Shown here: positions 52,701 through 64,000 of the stretch, in pieces | Layout of the letters: every line of letters begins with the position of its first letter | Numbering within the stretch: the stretch's first letter is position 1 | From: Urechis unicinctus | Lineage: Eukaryota; Annelida; Polychaeta; Xenopneusta; Urechidae | Reading direction: 5' to 3' | NCBI GenBank assembly: GCA_034190875.2 | Contig: CM067349.1 | Location: 26,476,266 to 26,540,265 of the forward strand | Length of the DNA: 64,000 nt | Translations under genes and position numbers: made by a program | The notes under the pieces: model-generated | What the model saw: the letters and a program-made list of their open reading frames with translations, nothing else | Told to the model about the DNA's origin: nothing | The model's database searches: none

Positions 52701-54980
52701 AGTTTTACCTTCTGGAAAACAGTCTTTCTTACGAAAGTAAATGTTATGCAAACGAATATCACAAACTTGTAAACTGCTCATGTATGGGCCTGGGATAAAC
52801 AGGATGCCCATGCCTACCTTTGTGTCGTACTTACCCATGCTAATCCAGCACGTTATCTGTTTTGGAATAGAATTGTGCAAAAAATGTCATGGCATTCAAT
52901 ATTCGCTAAGCAACACCTGAAATAAATGTTAGATAATTGCACAATTGCACATGAACATCTGGGGTATCACATCCGAAACATATAGCAAACATCACGTTTA
53001 TTACGTAGTCTACAGTTGCGTGTTTGCTTGGAATAGGCAGTTACTGCGATTAATCCGACCATAGAGTATGGTGTTTATTCGGGAGTAATGCGAGTTGAAT
53101 GACGTTTCCAAATCACAATTCAAATGTCTGTTCGCAATGTAGATTTTATCTCAAGAAATGACGCAGATTCTCGCCGGGGTTAATGTATTGGAATTCCTAC
53201 CATTTATCCCGACGCTTACAGTCACAGTTGACAGGGTGATGTGCTACTCAATTCTTCACTCTTATCAGGGGACTCTCTGCTAATAGAAAAGGTATATCTA
53301 ATGGTAGCAAGACTCGTTGTTGCAACATCACTAAAACCTATTGTAACGAAGGATGTCCTTGGTAGATGTTATTAGACAATCCCTCCTGTAAGGTAGACTT
53401 CGAATAATATAAAACGAATATTCTTTATTCATTATATAATACAGCGTATAATATGAATCTGGCAATCCGTGCAATCGTTTACTTTATTCTTGTTCACCAA
53501 TAAAGTCTATGAGTGGTCTGACATTCAACCAATGAGTTGCATGCATTTCTTAAACGATTGCACGATAGCATGTAGTTATCAAAACGAATATTTGCGATGA
53601 GTGATTGCTTAGCTTACCTGACATCCCGAGTTTGCACCAAGTTTTAGTAACAATCTCAGTCTCAGCTGTTTAATTTGTTCAAATCTTGTTTTATCCTTCG
53701 TGGTTCAATATGGATTAATGAATGGCGGTCGATGCTATTCATTTGTGCTAGGTGATTGGATTGCATGTACTTGGCTTCTGTTGGATGGACACAAACATTG
53801 AGCACCTGCCATTTTGTGCACTATCCATTGGTTATATAATTGACTGGAATGGCTGTAGGTTCACTACTGTAAATGGTATTACGAAGAAGTGTGTATTTCT
53901 TATGAGTTTCCGTTGCTACTCGACTAATATTGTCCGCTCTACAGCACCTTATTGATTAGCAATCGAAACATGGCTATTACAAGGTAACGTGCGGCCGTTT
54001 CGCGTGTCGATCGAATGCCGTTTTGATTCGCATTGAAAACATTCACAACATGTGCCAACGTTACACAATCAACCTAGTTTGTCAATTTAATTCGGCATGC
54101 AGTTGACTATATATCCATTATGATGTCAACCCTGGAGCAATTCGTGTTTAGGCCCTCCACATCCACAATTGTTGCAGCTGGACGCAATTTCTATTTCACC
54201 ACGAGGAATGGCGTGGCGTGAATCGGTGATGAAGCAGTGTTATTTGCGGTATTAGGGGCCTAGGGATGTTGATTAAATTCATAACATTCACCCTAGCCAT
54301 TTGAGTAAAAATTGACAGGGCGATGGGCCGCTCAAGTTTAACAAGAGGGCTTTATACCGACATAAATAACCATTCCAATGATTAAAAGCCCTGTCGTTGC
54401 ATTATAATGATAGCCTTAAGATATATGTTGCTTCCACCTTTGATGGCCCTAAGTTGAATTTCCTGTCATGTATTTATGCACATCTAAACGTACGACATTG
54501 TTGCACTTGAGCTTGAGAATATTCGGGCATTATTATTCGGTTGTGGATGTGAGCTGTTTTGTTTATTATCTTGCTTATCACAGTATGCCCTGGGGCCTTC
54601 ATTCGTAGGCATTGTATTGACTTATGATGCAACTAGTTCAGGGTGGGGTAGAAAATATAATCCTGATTCCTTGAAATATATTGAAATTAATTTATGCAAG
54701 AAAGACGATCCCCGTTACATACATTACGTTTCTACCACTTGCATCTAAATATGCTTTAGCTGTTTTCCGTCGGCACCCATATTTGAATAATGATCTTTTG
54801 CTTAATGTAGCACAATGAATGATGATTTTTGGTCAGCAATTCAACCTGAAATCTTGTCATTGCTCTGATTGGAACCGTTGATTTAGTTAATGTCAGATAC
54901 GGCATTAATAGCTGCATCTCGTTCGGAGATGATATGTAAACCTGCTATCATTGTTGGATCCGTAAATGATCCTACGATGC
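49767..54980. other. Long non-coding stretch, collinear with 13970-19480
   Basis: Same content as the partner in copy A. No gene is recognised. Confidence 0.5.
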
Positions 54981-55122
54981 TACACATCACAATACAACAC
55001 TACAACTGAGGAAGCAAGCACATACACCATAATTTGGAGATTACTAAGTTTATTGCCTTCCAAGTACAAGGGAGAGGGATACTAACACGTGTATTGCGTC
55101 CATCACGTTAAGATTCAGCTGA

Positions 55123-55361
55123 ATGGGTGAAAAGCTATTATTGTATCTGTGCGTCTGCGCCGTTTTGTTATTATCGCATTGGGTCGCAGCCTATGTAGTT
55201 GCCCAACCAGACAACCCGGTCAAACATCGCACGTGGGACAAAACGCTCATTCCACCACAGACTAGCTTCAACCCTGCTTTTGTACTCTTATATTGCCCCA
55301 ATAAGCCATGCAAAACATTATACAGAGATGGAGAAGACGAAGTAGAGGATGATGATGATGA

Positions 55362-55444
<83 letters not shown>

Positions 55445-55494
55445 GTGTTTACAAAGCTGCAGCTGCTTACTCGTCACGAATATGTCGGTGTTAG
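55123..55494 (+). CDS. Candidate small secreted acidic protein (123 aa), copy B
   Basis: The partner of 20224-20583. The signal peptide, the QPDNPVKHRTWDKTL segment and the C-terminus VYKAAAAYSSRICRC are unchanged. The poly-Asp run is longer and interrupted by one Phe. Changes against copy A are Met4 to Lys, Thr to Ile before PPQTSF, Lys to Asn in CPKKPC, one Asp to Glu, and a net 6-base in-frame indel. A single frame survives in both copies despite an unstable GAT tract, which favours coding. The substitution pattern does not. Confidence 0.4.
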
Positions 55495-56728
55495 GCAAGC
55501 CGGTAATCCCCGGGCGCAAATATTGCTGCGAACCTGGTTGTCATACCCCACATTGACCAATCGATTTAAGGAAAATTGCGTATTGATTTATCTTCTACAT
55601 ACTTATATTGTCTGCATAACGAAGCAGCTACTATAAAGTACTAATAATGTTGTGTTGTGTGCAATATCCCTAACCGACCAATCAAACAGAGTTCCGTTCG
55701 ACTACGCATTGATTCCCATGACAGAAATATATTGTACAATCGATAATAGATGTTACTTTATAAGGGCTCTGATAAAGAGTATTTCCATTCCTAGCAGTAA
55801 AGGTCTATATTATCCACTTCCAGTAATACGACGAGCGCTTTACTTCAGATGAACAAGTGCTTTATAAACTAATTCCACCCGACATCGATGTCAAAGTCCT
55901 TTATCTGGACGCATATGGAACTTAATAAACATGACACATCGCAGCCATGGTGCATTGGGTATTATTAGTAACTTGGAGAGTTAATGGCGGGGTATTATAT
56001 TCCCAGACGAACAACTCAACTTGGTAAATTACACAGAATCTAGATATTTAATATACATATACAATCCCATTATTCATGTTATGAGCAAATAGTACATTCA
56101 TGATTTGCCAACAATAGCAACAATGTCGTTTATGTTCTTAAAGCAAACACAATCGCTCACGTCTTTTGTGTCATTTTTCCATTGACTTGGTGCGCGATAG
56201 TGTAACTAGATATGTTGACAAGGGACACTATAGGTGATTCAATATCTTGCTCAGTGTTTATCTATTTGCGTATTATTGACCTCCAACGGACCCATCAAAA
56301 TACATTATGACAGGGTATAAATAATCATAGATATAAAACATTAATTTGATCCGTTCTGTGAATCTTTGGAATTTTCTGCTACATTGATGGACCATCACCT
56401 TTGCTCCTGATAGTGCTGGCTTGTTTGTTATATCAAATCAGCCACGCCAAGTGTGGCTTTTACCAGCGCAAACATGCCCAAGAGCAGAGAATTGCTGCTC
56501 GAATTTATTACCAATATTTTTCAGATATCTCCATGTTCATCGATTGCCATACGAGTAATGTAATAGATGCATCGCAGGTAATCGACATGATGGTATATTG
56601 ACATCCAGTCTTTATCACAAACTTATACAGATTGCTCACATCTAATTATTTCCTCGCGCGCGAGCGCGTTCAAAATGAAACACATCAACACTAATACATA
56701 TTTAGGAGGCGTATACACATTGCTAGCT

Positions 56729-56926
<198 letters not shown>

Positions 56927-57104
56927 CTACAGGCAAGTAATATGATTGGAAAACTGGCAAGGCTCTGTAACGCCTTACTTAGAGTTCACAGCGATGTAAC
57001 GTTTGGTCGATGGTGTTACAGTTTAAGTCAGCACAAGTGTCCAACGGTGTTATATACATAAGTCCCTGATTGCAAAGGCTCTTCGGCTTTATCGGGACGT
57101 ATAA

Positions 57105-57424
57105 CTTTACAATAAATCGGATATAAAACAGACAGTTGTAGTTGCAGTAGGCACCGGGTAAAACGTATGTGGTTGCCATAAATCCTGAGCATCAAAGGCC
57201 AGACCAGCTTGTGTTTGTTTGATGGCGATGATGGGTGAAAGTGGTGCGGTGGAAAGCATTAGGACGCTTTGCTGATTATATGCCTTTATGTTTGTCTTAC
57301 TTCACTCGTAAAGGCGGGCGTTATTCCATTTGTGACCTCGATTGAGAGGTCATCCCAGCTAGTAGTTAATAACCGAAATGTAGATGTTTTGTAAGGTTAA
57401 TGAATTTCAACAATGAAGCTTTAA
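57105..57424 (+). repeat. Dispersed module M, copy 4
   Basis: The fullest match to 10085-10370. It ends in the TTAA that was duplicated by the transposon insertion. Confidence 0.8.
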
Positions 57425-57686
57425 AGTGCCTATGACACCTAAAATGTGATCTTTGAGTATAAACTGAACAAATCGATGCGGATCGAATGGTGTTGGAGTT
57501 TTTGGCCTCCAATGAATAATAAAAGAGATATTAAAAGTTCTTTGGAGCGAAGCGGCATTTCGTGCGTGAGCCGAGGTCAATCGGAAATGACGCAGATACG
57601 AGAACCCAGTTTCTGCAGCCCAAGTCAGCTTCCATAGAAACCATATGTCAACCGTGAATTTGTATCTTGTTTAGTCCGGATCAGTC

Positions 57687-58909
57687 ATGCCAAAACGCTG
57701 CGTGACCGCGAATTGTTCGAACATTTTTTCGGTAAGTGTTCGATTATTCAGTTTTCCTTGGGAGGAGAAGTTGCGTAAGCAATGGATATCTCAAGTGCAT
57801 TCCTTTTGAAAGCATAAGCAGAATTAGTTTAACTAAGCTAATCTTCTAATAAAATAATGCAACATAGTATCCGAAATCTCTTAGTTGTTTACTTTTTCCA
57901 TAATTTTGTTCTATAAACAAGGACTTTGTTGTGATTATCAGGCTGTGGAGACATTGTTGTTTGACTCACCTCTCCAGGAAAAAGAAAATTTCCTTGAAAC
58001 ACAAAAACAAATCTTACAGTTAAATTGCTCTTTATGTCCTTAGATACGAGGTGTGCCATGGAATTGGAAAAAATTATCACCAACAAGAGATTGTGCAAGG
58101 ACATCAAGAGACTATCAAGCAATGCCCATACCTCCTACATGGAGGCTTTCCACGGCCTTCTGAACCAGTTCGCTTCAAAAAACTATGCTTTCAGCTACTC
58201 TGGTCTGCTTTAACGGTAAATCGTACAACTATCCCAGTCTGCTTAGCAGTTAGATTTTCCCCTTTATTTCAAATGTAGGATTGTTTTTTAGTTCTATGGG
58301 ACAAGTTTTACCTGAGAGTGGATCCATAAACAAAAACAAAGTGGACTAAACCAGCTGTTTAATTTCATGAAGTATCTTTCCCCACGTCATTCATTCTAGT
58401 CATGGATGAAGTTAATTTATTGCTGAATCCAACGTATAACAAAACATGAAAAGCACAAACTTATCCTATTTCAAACTGATCGAAAGGTTCATAAATGAGT
58501 TTAGATCTATCATTGCAACTATGTATTTCAATGAAAATGCTAGACGACAACAAAGAATAACAGCCCAGGGTGAGGACTTGTACAGCCTCCACTACCCCAA
58601 ACACAAGGGAGGAGGTCATACAGCGAGGAAAGTGCTGAATGATCCAACTTATGGTAGGGATTGTTTCTAAATTTCACATTTATGTGGAAATTATAATCTG
58701 TACTCTCAAATGAACAACTAACACATATATACAATACAGGCTATGTAGAAGATCTTTTGGCAACGACAGTCAGCATATGCAAGGCCAGTGATATAAATGA
58801 TGAGGAGATGGAAGCACTGGAGATCCCATCCAATCTGAACTCCACCTTCGAGATTCCAGAAAAGCACCAAGCAGTCAATCAGTTCCGCTCACGCTTCTCT
58901 GAGTGCTAG
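57687..58909 (+). pseudogene. THAP-domain transposase, internally deleted
   Basis: The ATG at 57687 opens the first half of a THAP zinc-binding domain. Cys at residues 5 and 10 (MPKRCVTANC) is followed by FSFPWEEKLRKQWI, and a stop comes at 57807-57809 before the C-x-H part. The catalytic middle is missing. The C-terminal part resumes near 58038 with LEKIITNKRLCKDIKRLS, then TSYMEAFHGLLNQFASKNYA up to a stop near 58211. The next piece is MYFNENARRQQRITAQGE and HYPKHKGGGHTARKVLNDP (about 58510-58653), ending at a GT donor. The final exon, 58740-58909, follows a clean acceptor; joined in phase it reads TYGYVEDLLATTVSICKASD and ends at TAG 58907-58909. The LEAFH...N.FA.K and FNENA blocks are typical of THAP-linked transposases. 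Confidence 0.82.
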
Positions 58910-58911
58910 TT

Positions 58912-59520
58912 TCATCTGAATATCCAACATAATTGTTTGTCTCCTCTGGAAGTGTGTCGGATTATTGATGTCACATAAGATAGTATAGGGATACGATTGT
59001 TCTTTCCAAGATAATGGTAGCACCATCGGATGAACTGCCTATATCCAGTGTAACGCTTCCAGCTGTAACACACAACCATACACAATCCCTTAAACATCTT
59101 TACAGAGCTGAATAAATATTATATTTTAACCCAAACATAGATTTGATGAGTCACAAAAATACTGTTATCCTGGTAAAAACTGTGTTGATAATTCAGTCTG
59201 AATTGAAAACGTCATTCATTTGAGTAAAAATGACCCAGTAGTTTGGGGAAGTTTTTTAAGATAAATTTATAATTTGGTGTTTGTTGTCTGTCAATACTTA
59301 CTTGTTTCCCTTGTATGGACCATGATGCTGCTTGTAGGCGTAGTATGCTGTCTAGCACATCTTCACTGAGACACACAGCATTAAAATTTGGATGCTGTGT
59401 CACACATATAATTTCTGGTCAATTTTCTATTTCAACCATCACTAGCTCCCGTTCCAAACAGCAGATATTTTCCTTGACAGTTGGCATGGTTGAGCAGCCT
59501 CACAACCACAGGGTTTCAAA
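58912..59520 (-). pseudogene. P2X7 cytoplasmic 'ballast'-domain-like protein, spliced and broken
   Basis: Reading the minus strand from about 59492, the frame gives MPTVKENICCLERELVMV, then a TGA stop, then ICVTQHPNFNAVCLSEDVL. It continues to SIQGKQ and a consensus donor GTAAGT at 59301. After an intron, with an AG acceptor near 59058, it reads RYTGYRQFIRWCYHYLGKNN and IPILSYVTSIIR and stops at 58912-58914. The ordered motifs MPT..E..CC, HP.F..VCL..(D)VL, Y..YRQF.RW...YLG and the final IR match the C-terminal cytoplasmic domain of vertebrate P2X7 and of many invertebrate proteins that carry it without a channel. The channel part is absent. One in-frame stop and a damaged Cys cluster upstream (WL-stop-GCS) mark it as a pseudogene. 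It ends 2 bases from the convergent transposase stop. Confidence 0.75.
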
Positions 59521-59884
59521 AAAATATCAAATACATGCCAGACTCTGTCGAAGACTAAGATTAGGGAGGTCAATGAAAAGGGTTGTATTACATGTGTAAA
59601 TGTTCCACCAAGCAGGTTGGATAGTTTAAATTGGGATGACATAAAAAAGTATTTTTAAGCATGACAACAGAAATTACATTTTCCATGTTGGGCGATTAAA
59701 ACCACATTGAATACCACCAGAAAAAAACGAAAACGTTATCAAACGAAAAAGGTATTCTTCATTTATAATATAAAATCAAAGGAAAATCGCTCGTCAGTGA
59801 ACATTTCGAGACTCACCAGTCAATGTTTTCACTGTCAGATTGGATTGGCGCTCCCTCGGAACACGAGAATCAGTCCAGTCACTG

Positions 59885-60055
59885 TCAGATGGCTGGCGCT
59901 GTTTTGACAGATATGGTTGAACTGTACGGCACAATACCAGCTACATCCTCTGGATTAGAATTCTCAAACATTTGAGACTCTTCAATCCAAAATTCCATCG
60001 CCAGATCGTCCAACTCAAATACATCGCTCTCCGAAACTTCAACATTCGCCGTTGT
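59885..60055 (-). pseudogene. Probable N-terminal exon of the ballast-domain protein
   Basis: On the minus strand, this open segment of about 56 codons has acidic composition (SESDVFELDDLAMEFWIEES) and then reads EDVAGIVPYSSTIS before a stop at 59885-59887. A one-base shift continues it as RQPSDSDWTDSRVP. Acidic Ser/Glu-rich N-termini with a short PY-containing motif before the Cys-rich core are my recollection of invertebrate ballast proteins. The link to 58912-59520 is inferred from strand, order and spacing. No in-frame ATG lies upstream of the internal Met. Confidence 0.45.
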
Positions 60056-60277
60056 TTATGGTGAAAACTGCTGACCTGTCAGTGACGTCACAGGGTGCTG
60101 GGACGAAAATTTGGAAAATGGCGGCGGGTGCCGAAAAATCGACTTTATAATTCAATTTACGTTAGGTTCGGGTGACTTGTTCGGAAATTGAACCACAAAA
60201 ACAGAGTAAATGCAACTTTGTCTTTCATTCGGTTTCATAAAAATTATTATGGAAATTTGGTGTCATAGGCATTTTAA

Positions 60278-63200
60278 GGCATCAGCATATCCGTCAGTGT
60301 CCGAACTACCAATGGTGAGCGTATGTAATCACTCGCTATAGATTCGATCTTAACGCTTGTCTATTCAAGTATAATCGTCCAGACAGCATTTGGATTATAT
60401 TATCAAACGCATTTTGTACGGATTTGAATGACTTATTGCAGCACGTATGTTTGCCGCAATGAAGTTTGCATTTATATTACTTTTCGTTGTCCGGCGTATC
60501 TTGACCGAAACGGAATATGTTTTATAAACAAGAATGCTTTGTTTGTGAAACACGTATATTTGCCACTACATCGGTCATATTTCAAATGCTTTCCGTTGTT
60601 ATTTGAAGCATCTAGGATTGAAATGGTACCTGTTTCCAAACCAGGAATTAAATGTTTCGTTCATGAGCAATTTATGTCAACTTCTTTGTCTATGTGCTGT
60701 TTATCATACAAGTCACAAAAAAACTTCCTTGTGTTACCTGAAAATATTTCATTTTCTAAATACTGTAGCAACGGAATGCACATATAGGAAGAGCACCGTG
60801 TGTTCATATGCAACTCAGAGAATAATCAACGACAAAAGTGCAATATCACATGTACATTGCACACTGACACATTTCATCTGTTGCTGAATACAAAATGACG
60901 TATAAAGTATGAAAGAATCGATGGCTCAAAACCTCCTGGACTGCCAGCTTTTTACAATAAAACGGCGAGAGAAGATGCTAACAAGGGGTTTTCACGCCAC
61001 TTGAACTGTGAAATGAAGCACATGGCAACCCGTCAGACGAATAACAAAGTGTGTTGCTCACCATATGCAGGTGCAAAATTGATTGATGTACATAATGGCT
61101 TTACCAGTCTTTTTCCGTGGTTCAGATGAGTGCAACACAAGTACATCACGTTTAGCAGTGCTTGATAGTGACACAGAGAAGGATCCTTAATGTTTTTCTG
61201 TGTTAAATAAGAACGCAAGTAAATCTGGGCAATATAACAGCTCCGACAGAAACAAACGAACTTGCAAAACAAAAATCTGCATATGTTACATATGTATATA
61301 ATGATTGAACATTATAGTATATATTTGTATACGCTTTTTTATTATCGTACATACCCTCATGTAATCGATGGAGGATGTGGTTTCATCATTGTAAAGTTGC
61401 ATTACCCGTGTTGTCGCATACACGATACTACTGTACCGTTTAAAACCAATCACGGCCAGCGGAATTCAGAACGGCAAACCACTGGCTTTGGGCGATGAGT
61501 CGAGCGCCTTAACTATTGCGCCATTCGAGCCCACCACGACCCGTTGGTAAATAAGACATGTATAGCCAGAAGTCGTAATTTTGTTGAAACAAAGCCCATC
61601 GTTTCTCGAATTAATTAATCAAGATTAGCGTTTTACTATTCACATGGAGCAACAATATATTCAGTTATGCTACAATGGATGAAATATGAAATAGCTGCTC
61701 ATTTGTTTGCGCTAAAAACCAACTACATTTTTGACTCACCAGCCACTCTGTTGTTCACCACCCACACAGACGTTCATCTTCCCACTTATCAAATTTATAT
61801 TTTGGTTATGGTTACCACTTGCTTGATGCCATATAACGGCATGTGTACTAGCAAAATATGTACAAGGTATTTTACCAAACCATGTAAGTCGGTCAATCTC
61901 GGCAATACAAAATTCAAGTTGCTACAGGTACTTAATTATCAGGTGTGATAATCACCCCACCGGTAACGTCTACACCGCGTCATCCCATTAACGTGTTGTG
62001 GCTATTTGTTTTGTATGCACTCGTGCATCGTTGACTGTGTCAAGTACCATACAAAACCTTCTAATAATGTCTGCAGAAAAACTGTTCATAAACTTCACAT
62101 TTATTTCGCAAAGCAATCAGCAAATAGGTTTTTGTACATAGTGACGTTGTTATGGAGGTTGTGTGGGGTAAGACAGACAGGTGCAACATCGAAGCTTATT
62201 CATTTAACACTGGCGGTCGGTTGACAATCAGTAAAAAATATATCTTTATACAACTAATATGTTGTCAAGCTACTTCTTCACTCTTCATGTCTATTCAGCA
62301 GTTGTGTTGCATAGCGATATTGCATATTCATTCCTGTAAAATTTACTACAGCAAAAATTCTCATTAAGTTGATATGACGAAAGGTTACGAAATTACCGGC
62401 ACAACGGATGAACGACCGGAATCAGAGCTTTTGAATCTATAATCCTCCAGGAGAGGAAATCTTTTGGATTTGATTTGAGGTTCAGGGAGAGAATTTACAT
62501 ATAAGTGCATGCTATTCATGCTAGAGTTGTGTCATATCTCGTTTCACGGTGTAATTGTGACATATCATATCAATGATGCATCATATAAACACATGTCATA
62601 ACTGGGGACCGTATATTTATCACAAACGTCATCTACTTTCAACGCAGGAGCATAATTGCCATAGCTGCTATAAACCGAATAATATTGGTACGTAATTTAT
62701 CTTGATCCTAAGCTTCATACATAAAAGCCATGACAAAATATATCATAGCGGGCGGCTATAAATGTCTGAGACTTCGACACAAACATTGTCATTGTTGTTG
62801 CCTAAAAGAGATGGTTTTATTTGATTATTTGCGACACCTAAGGCAGGATGCCATGGCATTCAAATTTGCAAGTTCAACTTGGTTGCAACTGATAAGCTCC
62901 AAGTGTGCATTTAGCTGTCTCGGAGAAATAGTTCTATCTTAAAATTATGTATTGACCGTCCGGGCTGCTGGCGCGGAAAACAAAACCTAGCAGATACCCA
63001 TCCGTCTCATGGATGAACAAAACTCGACGTATAAATTATCGCAATCACCATCTTGTTTCAGCCGACAGCCTGCTGCTTAACATCATAGTTGCGGTGAAAT
63101 AAGAAAGGCTATCCTCGAGTTTATTTTTTCCCTTGGTGCTCTTTGAAAATAATGGCTCAGGTGAACCCACTCAGATTCATCGTGATCATATACTAGAGTA

Positions 63201-63340
63201 TTATACAGGATTAAGCAAGCAAGAATAACATGGAGTGTAATATTTCTTCAAAACACCAAATAGACCATTATTTAGAAAGGTTCAATTACATTTGAATTAT
63301 ATGGTAATATATGATTTATGGCCTAAGATTTAAGCGTTCC
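60278..63340 (+). repeat. Right arm of inverted repeat IR-2 (copy B)
   Basis: Collinear with 22660-25830. It pairs in inverted orientation with 45890-47560. A 119-codon frame at 60428-60787 is shorter in copy A and has no motif. Confidence 0.75.
61370..61555 (-). mobile_element. tRNA-derived SINE-like element, copy 4 (best preserved)
   Basis: On the minus strand the head reads GGGCTCGAATGGCGCAATAG followed by TTAAGGCGCTCGACTCATCG. This matches an A box (TGGCNNAATAGTTAAGG) inside a tRNA-like D-arm. The B-box region is GCCGTTCTGAATTCCGC, one or two steps from GGTTCGAATCC. The shared body with GTATCGTGTATGCGACAACA follows. It is not a functional tRNA because the anticodon and T arms do not fold cleanly. 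Confidence 0.6.
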
Positions 63341-63394
63341 CGCACATCATATTAATTTCTTTAAACGAATGAAATTGTATATATATTTTTGCAG

Positions 63395-63414
63395 ATTGCC
63401 TATCGACCGCGAAG
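63395..63414 (+). other. Possible 20-base micro-exon, copy B
   Basis: The counterpart of 25914-25933, flanked by ATATATTTTTGCAG and GTAAGTGT. Two bases differ from copy A. Confidence 0.2.
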
Positions 63415-63595
63415 GTAAGTGTACCTTGCGATGGTTTAAGCCACATTACCTTCGATGCTGCACCGCTTATCCCATAAAACTTCAATACAAGAGTCAGAGT
63501 GGCGCCGACCTTCTTAATATCATGGCATTTTACTTACTTGCCGGGCCTCATGAATAATCACTATGTTAAATGAAGGATTGTGCTGCTACTTCTCG

Positions 63596-63600
63596 TACCG
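63596..63600. other. Empty LINE insertion site
   Basis: TACC (63596-63599) joins directly to GATATCG. In copy A the LINE at 26135-27721 separates the same two sequences. This defines the insertion and its 4-base target duplication. Confidence 0.92.
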
Positions 63601-64000
63601 ATATCGTAGTGTTTGTGGGAGCTAAACCAGATAGTATATACATCCTAAACATTACCGAGGTTATACCAATTACCCAGCAATAATGGTCTGCTACGGATAT
63701 ATCAAACAAGGTGTATGCCTGATGCAGTGGATACTTATGTATTGTATAAGTAAGCCGAAAATGATAACCATACAATTCACTCCAATCCAGAAAGAGAAAT
63801 GTGGCAGGGTCAGGTACGATACAGTGCATCACACCAAAACAGAGGGCATTGAGCTGACCAAAACAGCTAATCTGATAGTTTCTACTTAACAGCAACCTTT
63901 AGTGACGATGGGGGATCTAAATGTCTTTAATCTACAGACGATTCTTATAGTCTGTACCATTAATCCATAGAGCGTAACGAGCTCAGCTGCTTGATGCTAG

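Larger units (their letters stand above)
57425..60273 (+). mobile_element. TTAA-flanked THAP-domain DNA transposon (Kolobok-like), degenerate
   Basis: The insertion is absent from copy A, where GAAGCTTTAAGGCATC is uninterrupted (22651-22666). The element is flanked by TTAA at 57421-57424 and 60274-60277. It has 15-base terminal inverted repeats: AGTGCCTATGACACC at the left end and, as reverse complement, AATGCCTATGACACC at the right end, with one mismatch. A TTAA target and a THAP-domain transposase together point to the Kolobok superfamily. piggyBac shares the TTAA target but lacks THAP, and P elements have THAP but make 8-base duplications. Two broken genes lie inside in convergent orientation. 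All key reading frames are damaged, so this copy is non-autonomous. Confidence 0.88.

Noticed and set aside
57425..60273. piggyBac or P-element identity for the TTAA transposon
   Set aside because: piggyBac lacks a THAP domain and has different ends, and P elements make 8-base duplications. THAP plus TTAA fits Kolobok better.
60428..60787. 119-codon frame in copy B
   Set aside because: The copy A version is much shorter, and no family resemblance is seen.
61370..61555. Functional tRNA gene
   Set aside because: The A and B boxes are recognisable, but the T arm and acceptor stem do not pair properly and the element continues into a repeat body.

Overview
The window looks like repeat-rich, AT-rich nuclear DNA from an invertebrate animal. 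The evidence is long dinucleotide microsatellites, a 5'-truncated CR1/L2-type LINE, a tRNA-derived SINE family, a spliced THAP-domain transposon, and no bacterial-style gene packing. I cannot name the species. No housekeeping gene, rRNA, functional tRNA or CRISPR array is visible. Nearly all longer open frames are microsatellite read-through or chance frames.

The dominant feature is a large duplication. Positions 1-28068 (copy A) align, with many indels, to 43005-64000 (copy B). By eye, one 330-base stretch (17380-17705 against 52890-53215) differs at about 3 percent of sites. The interval 28069-43004 has no partner inside the window. This is either a young segmental duplication or two uncollapsed haplotypes placed in tandem by the assembler. 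Each half also carries inverted repeats: 1660-3150 against 8130-10085 in A, 6780-7930 against 24880-25830 in A, and 45890-48130 against 57060-63330 in B. These arms are more diverged than A is from B.

The A/B alignment acts as an insertion detector. Copy A holds a LINE (26135-27721) that is absent from B at 63599/63600. Copy B holds a 2.85-kb TTAA-flanked transposon (57425-60273) that is absent from A at 22656-22659. This transposon carries, on the plus strand, remains of a THAP-domain transposase of Kolobok type. On the minus strand, convergent with it and ending 2 bases away, it carries remains of a spliced gene whose motifs resemble the cytoplasmic 'ballast' domain of the P2X7 receptor. 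That combination is the most interesting object here. Other A/B differences are a 166-bp tandem repeat (four units against one), a 193-bp against an 80-bp (AT)n tract, and several 0.1-1.7 kb presence/absence segments.

The best candidate host gene is a small ORF with a signal peptide and a poly-aspartate tract (20224-20583, copy at 55123-55494). Its indels keep frame between copies, but its substitutions do not show purifying selection. The single-copy middle (28069-43004) holds a (GT)n tract, a purine tract, 22-23 bp and 10-bp minisatellites, a 0.27-kb direct repeat and a possible MITE fragment.
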